Assembly (NCBI GenBank): GCA_002292815.1
Contig: DBBX01000019.1
Location: 1-64,000 of the forward strand
DNA from: Thiotrichaceae bacterium UBA973
GTDB lineage: Bacteria; Pseudomonadota; Gammaproteobacteria; Eutrophobiales; Eutrophobiaceae
Reading direction: 5' to 3'
DNA length: 64,000 bases
In this document: piece after piece, positions 57,764 to 64,000 of the stretch
How positions within the stretch are numbered: the first letter of the stretch is position 1
How the letters are laid out: the number at the start of each line of letters is the position of its first letter
The notes under the pieces: model-generated
Seen by the model: the letters and a program-made list of their open reading frames with translations, nothing else
What the model was told of the DNA's origin: nothing
Databases searched by the model: none
Made by a program: the position numbers and the translations under genes

Positions 57764-59134
57764 GTGAAATCTTTTAAGCGCATCCCTGAGTATTGTGGTA
57801 AATCCTGGCTTCATACTCACCTGCCTGACGAGGCAATGGATTGGACTCACGGCAACCATAAGTCGATAGAAGAAGTTACCAAGCAAGCAGACCTTATTTC
57901 AGTCTTAACTGATTTAAACAAATCAAAGGTCTGGCGTTGGCCAAAACGGAAACACTATTTTTTTTCCGATCTGCATGCTGATGCGGATGCTTTTGCCGCT
58001 TCGCTTGTTGCCTGTGACGGCATAAAAAAAATCGGACCAAAGCCCACTGATTTCGTTCTTAATCATTCAGGCAAGAATGCAAATTTTATTATCGGTGGCG
58101 ATTGTTTTGATAAAGGGCCAAGCACCCTCGAACTACTGCGTACTATTCATTACTTAAAAAAACAGGGTGCACGCGTGAGAATTTTAGCGGGTAACCATGA
58201 TGTACGTGTCCTTTTTGGTATGCTTTCAGCCAATCGTAATAATGACGTGTTTAACGAACATTTCTTTATTCGCACCGGTGAAAAAATTATTCCCTTATTG
58301 AAAGAAATTTGGGATCAGTACCTAAAGAATGGCAACGGTTTGAAAGGAGTCCCTAGCGTTACAGAGTGTAAGCGTCATCTCTATCCAAGAAAATCCTGGT
58401 TTAAAGAGTTTCCAAAAGCGGCGCAAGGAAAACTATCGTCACCACAGATTAAACGGGAGCTGGATCGTCTGCACAGAAAATATAATCGTTTTGAAGGTAG
58501 ATGCAAAAGCGAGGACATGAACTTACGCCATGTTTATGCCGCTGTAGAAAAATGGAAAGAACTGTTTTTAGCGCCGGGTCAGGAATTTAGCTGGTTTTAT
58601 AAATACATGCGTCTTGGTTATCGTTCTGGCTCACTGTTATTTATTCATGCTGGTCTGGATAATGAGATCGCTTCATTGTTGCATACCGGGGGGGTAAAAA
58701 AACTAAACCGCATATTCAAAGACGCGCTATTTGAAAGTCCGTTTAATTTTTATTATGGGCCACTATGCAATACCATACGCACAAAGTACCGTGACGTTGA
58801 CCATCCGTTTACAGAGAAAGGCGCACGTTGTGTGCGCGATGCTGGAATAAGTGCTCTGATACATGGACATCGCAATCTGTATCATGGCCAGCGTATCGCA
58901 TTACGACATTCGATACTGAATTTTGAATGTGATACAAGCCTTGATAAGAACACGCGCAAAAAAGAAGGTGTGCCGGGTCCCGGTGCGGCAGTAACAATCA
59001 TTGAGCCTAATGGTTGTATTCTAGGCATATCCAGCGATTATCCATATATCAAAGTATTCGATCCGGATAAAACATTAAAACAACTTACGAAAGATATTAA
59101 TAAAAAGGGGAAAATAAGGCATGAAGCGAAATAA
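57764..59134 (+). CDS. Calcineurin-like metallophosphoesterase
   Basis: 456 residues starting with GTG 12 bases after the phosphatase. Metal-binding motifs appear in order: FFSDLHADAD (D69), IIGGDCFDKGP, LAGNHDVR, FIHAGLDNE and IHGHRNLYHGQ, so the enzyme is likely active. Long helical insertions (residues ~190-270) and a C-terminal tail distinguish it from short Ser/Thr phosphatases. It resembles bis(nucleosyl)tetraphosphatase/PPP-type enzymes; class III fructose bisphosphatase is a less likely alternative. The substrate is unknown. Confidence 0.82.
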   Translation: MKSFKRIPEYCGKSWLHTHLPDEAMDWTHGNHKSIEEVTKQADLISVLTDLNKSKVWRWPKRKHYFFSDLHADADAFAASLVACDGIKKIGPKPTDFVLNHSGKNANFIIGGDCFDKGPSTLELLRTIHYLKKQGARVRILAGNHDVRVLFGMLSANRNNDVFNEHFFIRTGEKIIPLLKEIWDQYLKNGNGLKGVPSVTECKRHLYPRKSWFKEFPKAAQGKLSSPQIKRELDRLHRKYNRFEGRCKSEDMNLRHVYAAVEKWKELFLAPGQEFSWFYKYMRLGYRSGSLLFIHAGLDNEIASLLHTGGVKKLNRIFKDALFESPFNFYYGPLCNTIRTKYRDVDHPFTEKGARCVRDAGISALIHGHRNLYHGQRIALRHSILNFECDTSLDKNTRKKEGVPGPGAAVTIIEPNGCILGISSDYPYIKVFDPDKTLKQLTKDINKKGKIRHEAK

Positions 59135-59390
59135 CCGTTTCAGTCATGAATCTTTACAGAACGAGAAGACCATTAAGGTGTTAATGGAAGCCTTAAGCAA
59201 TGGTCTTGCGAAGGGTAAAGTTGTTCTGGAAGATGAAAATGATTCAATGATCCTCGAACCAAAAGGATTGCTCAAATTAAAAATATCTGCAAATCAGGAT
59301 GAAGACCGAAGTCGCATCACTGTTCGCATATCCTGGAAAGGAGAGGAAAATATTCCTAAAGGAAAAAGTATAAAAATTCACAGTAAATAG
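59121..59390 (+). CDS. Amphi-Trp domain protein of the GAK system
   Basis: 89-residue protein with the amphi-Trp pattern: an N-terminal helix (NEKTIKVLMEALSNGLAKGKVVLEDENDS), a strand LKLKISANQ and the final RITVRISWKGE with its invariant Trp. Overlaps the metallophosphoesterase by 14 bases. It is the small partner from which the GAK set takes one letter. Its role may be as a carrier or modified substrate (inference). Confidence 0.8.
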   Translation: MKRNNRFSHESLQNEKTIKVLMEALSNGLAKGKVVLEDENDSMILEPKGLLKLKISANQDEDRSRITVRISWKGEENIPKGKSIKIHSK

Positions 59391-59516
59391 CCAAAAAAAT
59401 GCCTATTGTGCAATTAAAATGGATTTAATGAATTGTGTGCATAAAACATGATGGTTGTGTTTATGTTTGTCTGGTATGTTTGAAGAAAGTAATTACGCTT
59501 AATTGGAACCAAACTA

Positions 59517-61148
59517 GTGCCTCAAGGAACTGTAATTTACGCATTAGATTCTGTAGAGCAACTCAAAGATTGGGCTGAACGGGTTGCTATTGCTACTAAT
59601 GCTGAGATTGACAGCAATCACAAAGAATCTGTTGAGCTAACATTTCTAGATAGTTTTGACTGGTTGTTTTATGTCGCTGGCGTGAGGTTGCGCGCTGAGA
59701 GCTGTTCCGGTGTGGATGGAAAGAAAATTGTCCTGCGCTGGCTATCTAATGGGTGTTCATTGCGACCACCTGCTGCATTACATCTAGAACAATTACCAAA
59801 AACAGTAACTGATTTACCTGTCGGTTATTTGCATGATTCAATTGATGAACGACTGGGTTTTCGTTCCCTTATTCCGATGGCCAATATCCGTTCAAGGCAG
59901 ATTAAGTTGGTAATCTTTGATAAGGAAGGCAAAACTCGCTGCAGGATGACTCTGGAACACAATTATGCTCGACCGGGTCGAGGCCGCAGATCAATTGATT
60001 TAGGTTGTCGTCTGCGTCTGGAACCATTGCTTGGCTATGAAAGTGTATTCAGCAAGACGTCAAAGCTTATTGAAAAATTAAAAGGTGTGACGCACACAAA
60101 GGATGATATATTCGAAAAAGCTGTTAAAGCAACCGGCCGAATACCAGGTGACTATTCTTCCAAGATAAAAACCAGTTTGAAACGTGATTGGCGCGTAGAT
60201 AAGGCATGTCGATTGATACTCCTAGACCAGCTTGATCAGATTGAATGGAATATCGAAGGCACCATAGAAAGTATAGACACCGAGTTTTTACACGACCTTC
60301 GCGTTGCAACCAGACGTTCCCGAGCTCTGTTGAGCAGATTTAAAAACACGTTTCCGATAAGTGTTTATAAGCGTTTTTCAAAAGAGCTTACCTTGGTAGG
60401 TAAAAATACGTCACCACTACGTGATCTGGACGTGTTCATGCTGTATTTTCCAAAGTATTTGGAAAGTTTACGACCCGAATTACGTTCAGACTTAATGCCG
60501 TTTTATGATTTTTTATTGGCGCACCATAAATCAGAACAGGCACTTCTTAATAAAAATTTAAATTCTAGGCGATTTGAAAATTTCAGGAAAAGATGGCGAG
60601 CTTATCTGGAAAAGCCTTTGCCAAAAAATCCCAGTGCTAGATTGAGTACTCAGCCAATAGGTGAAATTGCAGATATTCGTATCTGGAAGACTTACCGTCA
60701 CCTAACCAGGCAAGGCTTATCTATTACAGACGAGTCTCCGGCAACAGACCTTCATGAGCTACGTAAAACGTGCAAAAATCTTCGTTATCTTCTGGAGTTT
60801 TTTGCAGACCTTTATATTAAAAAAGAAATTAAAGAAATCATTAGCGAACTAAAGAACTTGCAGGAAAATTTAGGTGATTTTCAGGATCTGGATGTTCAGG
60901 CAATCAGACTTAATCATTTCTGTGAGGAGATCAGCCAAGAAGGCAAAACTGTAAAGAAGACTTTCATAGCGATGGATGTTTTGATAACAAATATGAATGA
61001 GGAGAAGAAACAGGTGCGTAAGGAATTTGCACAACGGTTTTCGAAATTTTCCTCACCCAAGGTGGAAAAAGAATTTCGTAAGTTATGCGGGCGAACGATT
61101 CATTTGAAGAAAAACAAAAAAGACAAAATGGTTGAGTTAACGAAATGA
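59517..61148 (+). CDS. CHAD-domain protein with CYTH-like N-terminus
   Basis: 543 residues. The C-terminal ~320 form a CHAD helical domain with its conserved basic helices (FLHDLRVATRRSRALLSRF; TDLHELRKTCKNLRYLLEFFADLY; LQENLGDFQDLDVQA), which bind polyphosphate in known proteins and locate to polyphosphate granules. The N-terminal ~210 residues look like a divergent CYTH/triphosphate-tunnel fold (RLRAES, VGYLHDSIDERLGFRSLI, LEHNYARPGRGRRSIDLGCRLRLEPLLGYE). Starts with GTG 126 bases after amphi-Trp and overlaps parA by 4 bases. Confidence 0.88.
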   Translation: MPQGTVIYALDSVEQLKDWAERVAIATNAEIDSNHKESVELTFLDSFDWLFYVAGVRLRAESCSGVDGKKIVLRWLSNGCSLRPPAALHLEQLPKTVTDLPVGYLHDSIDERLGFRSLIPMANIRSRQIKLVIFDKEGKTRCRMTLEHNYARPGRGRRSIDLGCRLRLEPLLGYESVFSKTSKLIEKLKGVTHTKDDIFEKAVKATGRIPGDYSSKIKTSLKRDWRVDKACRLILLDQLDQIEWNIEGTIESIDTEFLHDLRVATRRSRALLSRFKNTFPISVYKRFSKELTLVGKNTSPLRDLDVFMLYFPKYLESLRPELRSDLMPFYDFLLAHHKSEQALLNKNLNSRRFENFRKRWRAYLEKPLPKNPSARLSTQPIGEIADIRIWKTYRHLTRQGLSITDESPATDLHELRKTCKNLRYLLEFFADLYIKKEIKEIISELKNLQENLGDFQDLDVQAIRLNHFCEEISQEGKTVKKTFIAMDVLITNMNEEKKQVRKEFAQRFSKFSSPKVEKEFRKLCGRTIHLKKNKKDKMVELTK

Positions 61149-61891
61149 ATACAGTCGCTATATATCATATCAAGGGCGGTGTTGGAAAAACGGCAACTGC
61201 TGTAAACCTGGCATACTTGGCGGCTCTGTCAGGACAACGAGTTCTGCTATGGGACCTTGACCCACAAGCTGCGAGCAGCTTTTATTTCCGAGTTAAACCA
61301 AAAGTTAAAGGCGGTGGTAAAAAATTACTGCATAGTGATGAAGCTATCTTCAAAGCCATCAAAGCAAGCGACTATGAAAATCTGGATATTTTACCAGCCG
61401 ACTTTTCTTATCGAAAAATGGATCATCAACTTGAAAATAAAAAGACACTTAAGCGAGCGCTAGAACCATTACGCGGAGCTTATGATCTTATTTTGCTGGA
61501 TTGTCCGCCAAACATAACTTATCTCTCGGAAAATATTTTCAGAGCGTGTAATGCCATGATAATACCGGTTATTCCGACAATCTTATCATTACGGACATTG
61601 GAACAACTGATAGATTATTTTCAGTCTAAAGACATGTCACATATTAAATTAATGCCTTTCTTCTCAATCGTAGATAGTCGACGGCAATTACACAAAGAAA
61701 TAATAAACAGTCTGCCGGAAAAAATACCTATGTTTCTTAAAACGTATATCCCCAATGCTTCTGAAGTCGAGCAGATGGGGGTTAGACGTAAACCATTGTC
61801 CGTTTTTGCTAATGCTTCGAAACCATCAAAAGCCTACTGCTATTTGTTAGCAGAGATCATGGGGCGGCTGAAGGAACTACCCGAAGCATAA
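61145..61891 (+). CDS. ParA/MinD-family positioning ATPase
   Basis: 248-residue ParA-type ATPase with deviant Walker A KGGVGKT, switch LWDLDPQAASS (Walker A' Asp) and LLDCPPNI. It lacks an N-terminal helix-turn-helix, as in orphan cargo-positioning ParAs (McdA, PpfA class). No ParB is nearby. Its start lies inside the CHAD stop (ATGA), so the two proteins are made together; polyphosphate-granule positioning is an attractive hypothesis. It ends the cluster. Confidence 0.85.
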   Translation: MNTVAIYHIKGGVGKTATAVNLAYLAALSGQRVLLWDLDPQAASSFYFRVKPKVKGGGKKLLHSDEAIFKAIKASDYENLDILPADFSYRKMDHQLENKKTLKRALEPLRGAYDLILLDCPPNITYLSENIFRACNAMIIPVIPTILSLRTLEQLIDYFQSKDMSHIKLMPFFSIVDSRRQLHKEIINSLPEKIPMFLKTYIPNASEVEQMGVRRKPLSVFANASKPSKAYCYLLAEIMGRLKELPEA

Positions 61892-61984
61892 TCTCCAGTT
61901 TATGATGTTTCCTGCAGAAGTAATTAAAGATGATGAATATATGATTCTATATTAGACGGACAGAATCCGTTTAATTATGAAAAT

Positions 61985-62815
61985 CTATTTTTCAGCAACA
62001 ATATATGCAATCCAGCCTGCATCAGCATCACCTTCCGTTTCAGGGACAAATACACCATTGCCCTCGCCATCATCATCAGCTTGTTCCCAATAAACCGTTG
62101 GTTTGAAACCGGCTTCACCGAGCATGTCGAGTATTTCAGGCATAGTCCATACTCGCCACTCGTATTCAAAGGCCTTCATCATTTTTGAGCCGTCTTTAAA
62201 CTTAAAATGAATATAGTTTTTCGCTATTCCGTTTATTGGGTTATATCTGTTCTGGTCCCAGATATAGGTAAAGTTCTTTTGTTTTGTTTTCTCTTTTAAC
62301 TCTTGATACGCTTCATAGCCGCCATAGGCATCAAGGAAAAATATGCCATCTTTTACCAAAGAGGTATAAATCTTTTTAAAGTAATCAATGGTCAGTTTAC
62401 GTTCCTTCAATAACCAGTAGCTGAAATTCATAGCCAGGACAATTTCAACGGGTTCGGTTTTTATTGTCAGCACATTGTCATTGATGATGGTGATGCGTTT
62501 TGCTTGTTCGGGTTTCAGTTTGGTGATTTTGTTCTTTTTACCCCATTTCAATACCTCTTCATCAAGATCAACGCAGACTGCCGTATTAGCCTTACGTCTT
62601 TTTACCCATTCGCAAGAGGTGTTCGTCGTGCCGCAGAAGTCTTCTCTCAAGCTTTTGGCCTGACGCTTTCTTAACTTGGTGAATATTGAGTCGACAAAAT
62701 CAATTTCTGATTCAACACATTGAACAGATTTTTCGTAACAGATGTGTTTATCAGCCAATTCGGCCATTGATTTTTTAGAGTTTGAATTTGTTTTGTTTTT
62801 ATTATTTGAAGGCAT
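61985..62815 (-). CDS. Class I SAM-dependent methyltransferase
   Basis: 276 residues. SAM-binding segments are SLREDFCGTTNTSCEWVKRR (motif I region), VCVDLDEEVL, TIINDNVLTI and VLAMNFSYWLLKERK, then DGIFFLDAYGG. The substrate is unknown. Convergent with the ParA gene. The C-terminus (YWEQADDDGEGNGVF...GWIAYIVAEK) resembles bacterial small-molecule methyltransferases. Confidence 0.83.
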   Translation of the reverse strand: MPSNNKNKTNSNSKKSMAELADKHICYEKSVQCVESEIDFVDSIFTKLRKRQAKSLREDFCGTTNTSCEWVKRRKANTAVCVDLDEEVLKWGKKNKITKLKPEQAKRITIINDNVLTIKTEPVEIVLAMNFSYWLLKERKLTIDYFKKIYTSLVKDGIFFLDAYGGYEAYQELKEKTKQKNFTYIWDQNRYNPINGIAKNYIHFKFKDGSKMMKAFEYEWRVWTMPEILDMLGEAGFKPTVYWEQADDDGEGNGVFVPETEGDADAGWIAYIVAEK

Positions 62816-62937
62816 GTTGATTACCGTTAAGATAGAGTTAATACAAATTTATGATGTTAGTGATCAATAAAGATCGGGATTATAACGAATAGTAGTAACA
62901 TATATTACTTTTATTACAGATTGGTGAATTTGAACAT

Positions 62938-63726
62938 ATGAATTGGTGGGGAAAAATATTAGGTGGTGCCTTCGGCATGATGATTGGTGGCCCGATAGGT
63001 GCTGTTCTAGGTGCTGCAATGGGGCACAACTTTGATAAAGGCTTGTCGCAACCCGGCAATCAAACTGGCTTTGGTCAGCAAGAACGTACACAAACGATGT
63101 TCTACACGGCGACATTCTCAGTCATGGGCCATGTCTGTAAAGCCGACGGGCAAGTAACAAATGATGAGATCGCACTTGCCAAGCGGGTTATGCAACAAAT
63201 GGATATGGGTGCGGCGCAACGCAAAGCAGCTATTGGTTTGTTTAACGAAGGCAAGAAAGACTCTTTCCCATTAAATGATGTTATTAAACAATTTAAGCAA
63301 GAGATAGGTTTTCGGCCAAATTTGTTACGTATGTTTATCGAAGTGCAGATCATGGCGGCCTATGCCGATGGTGTTATGGATCCCGCTGAACGGAAAGTCC
63401 TATTAAATATATGCCAATTACTCAATATCTCGCGACATGAGTTCGACCATTTATGCGCCATGATCGGTGGCATGGGTAGTGGTTCATCAAGTGCCGGTCG
63501 GAATGATGGTTCGCCTTCCCTAAAACAAGCTTATGCAATACTTGATATAAAACAATCAGCCAGTACTAATGAGATAAAAAAAGCCTATCGACGTTTATTA
63601 AGCCAACATCATCCGGACAAGCTGGTGGCAAAAGGACTGCCAGAAGAAATGATGAAAGTAGCCGCTGATCGAACTCATGAAATAAGAAAGGCGTATGAGG
63701 TTATAAAAGAAGTTAAAGGGTTTTAG
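62938..63726 (+). CDS. djlA: Co-chaperone DjlA-like (TerB plus DnaJ domains)
   Basis: 262 residues. One glycine-rich N-terminal membrane helix (ILGGAFGMMIGGPIGAVLGAAMGH), a TerB-like helical domain (~50-170, KADGQVTNDEI and YADGVMDPAERKVL) and a C-terminal J domain with HPD in SQHHPDKLVAKGLPEEMM. This is the DjlA order. It recruits DnaK at the inner membrane. Confidence 0.95.
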   Translation: MNWWGKILGGAFGMMIGGPIGAVLGAAMGHNFDKGLSQPGNQTGFGQQERTQTMFYTATFSVMGHVCKADGQVTNDEIALAKRVMQQMDMGAAQRKAAIGLFNEGKKDSFPLNDVIKQFKQEIGFRPNLLRMFIEVQIMAAYADGVMDPAERKVLLNICQLLNISRHEFDHLCAMIGGMGSGSSSAGRNDGSPSLKQAYAILDIKQSASTNEIKKAYRRLLSQHHPDKLVAKGLPEEMMKVAADRTHEIRKAYEVIKEVKGF

Positions 63727-63757
63727 ATTTGAATTTATTATGTGCTAACAATCTTTT

Positions 63758-63868
63758 CTATACATTTTTACCATTTGCAGTAACGACTTTCTTCTTTTCA
63801 ATATAAGGGTAGACAAGCTCGATCCAAAAGCGATGTGCTATTTAAGATCTTTCGGCGTTTATTTTCAT
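63758..63868 (-). pseudogene. Possible small gene with an early in-frame stop
   Basis: On the minus strand AAGGAG precedes an ATG (63868) whose frame stops after eight codons (TAA at 63844-63842) but continues, coding-like, for 27 codons (IAHRFWIELVYPYIEKKKVVT...) to a TAG at 63760-63758. It may be a decayed small gene or chance. Confidence 0.25.
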
Positions 63869-63959
63869 AAAATGCTCCTTGAATATCTAATAGTATTAAA
63901 CTGTATGCACAGATTTATTATGATGACATAAAGAAACCCTGCTCAATTATCTAGGTAAC

Positions 63960-64000
63960 ATGGAAAAGACCATAAAGTGGCTTGAAGCAATACTCGGTGA
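63960..64000 (+). CDS. 5' end of a gene cut by the window edge
   Basis: ATG at 63960 with AGGTAA a few bases upstream opens MEKTIKWLEAILG before the window ends. Too short to identify. Confidence 0.4.
   Translation, partial: MEKTIKWLEAILG

Noticed and set aside
1..64000. CRISPR arrays, insertion sequences, prophage or rRNA/tRNA genes
   Set aside because: No regularly spaced repeats, transposase or integrase frames, or tRNA cloverleaf sequences were noticed on reading through the window.

Overview
The window reads as chromosomal DNA of a gammaproteobacterium, AT-leaning by eye (no composition was computed). The block rlmH-rsfS-nadD-proA-holA-lptE-leuS is a familiar gammaproteobacterial arrangement. 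SoxYZ, a PPi-dependent phosphofructokinase, a membrane pyrophosphatase, a beta-carbonic anhydrase and two SulP anion transporters suggest a sulfur-oxidising, possibly autotrophic lifestyle. That lifestyle is an inference; no RuBisCO or full Sox set is present.

Region by region. 1-3.7 kb: a ModE/periplasmic-binding-like regulator faces an outer-membrane channel and a tungstate-type binding protein across two perfect inverted repeats. 3.8-7 kb (minus strand): a CPBP protease, SoxZ, SoxY and the BepA protease. 7.1-16.5 kb: PPi-phosphofructokinase, a DsbA-like oxidoreductase, SulP transporter 1, an RhlA-like hydrolase overlapping a JmjC/cupin oxygenase, a deoxyinosine glycosylase, and a K+-dependent membrane pyrophosphatase. 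16.4-20.4 kb: Maf, RdgC, a HigBA toxin-antitoxin pair, an FMN hydroxy-acid dehydrogenase and a 5'-truncated hotdog thioesterase remnant. 20.4-27.8 kb (minus strand): the housekeeping operon and a secreted helix-hairpin-helix protein. 28-32.9 kb: a LysR regulator divergent from carbonic anhydrase and SulP transporter 2, followed by a four-repeat beta protein; this looks like an inorganic-carbon uptake unit.

33-50.7 kb is a large phosphate island. It holds a porin P homologue, PhoBR, PstSCAB, PhoU, a Pit transporter with its PhoU-like partner, polyphosphate kinase, Ppx/GppA and SixA. Pho-box-like sequences precede oprO, phoB, pstS, pstC and possibly ppk1.

50.7-61.9 kb is the most unusual part. 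It is a tight run containing the families grouped as the uncharacterised 'GAK' system (ATP-grasp, amphi-Trp, HprK-related kinase B, CofD-like). With them are a PhoU-like/aminoglycoside-phosphotransferase-like fusion, a Nudix hydrolase, a degenerate SixA-like/Nudix fusion, an intact histidine phosphatase, a metallophosphoesterase, a CHAD (polyphosphate-binding) protein and a ParA ATPase. Many junctions are 4-base ATGA overlaps. Lying next to polyphosphate kinase and the Pho regulon, this looks like an undescribed polyphosphate-linked phosphorylation or ligation pathway, perhaps with granule positioning. 62-64 kb: a methyltransferase, DjlA, and a partial gene at the edge.
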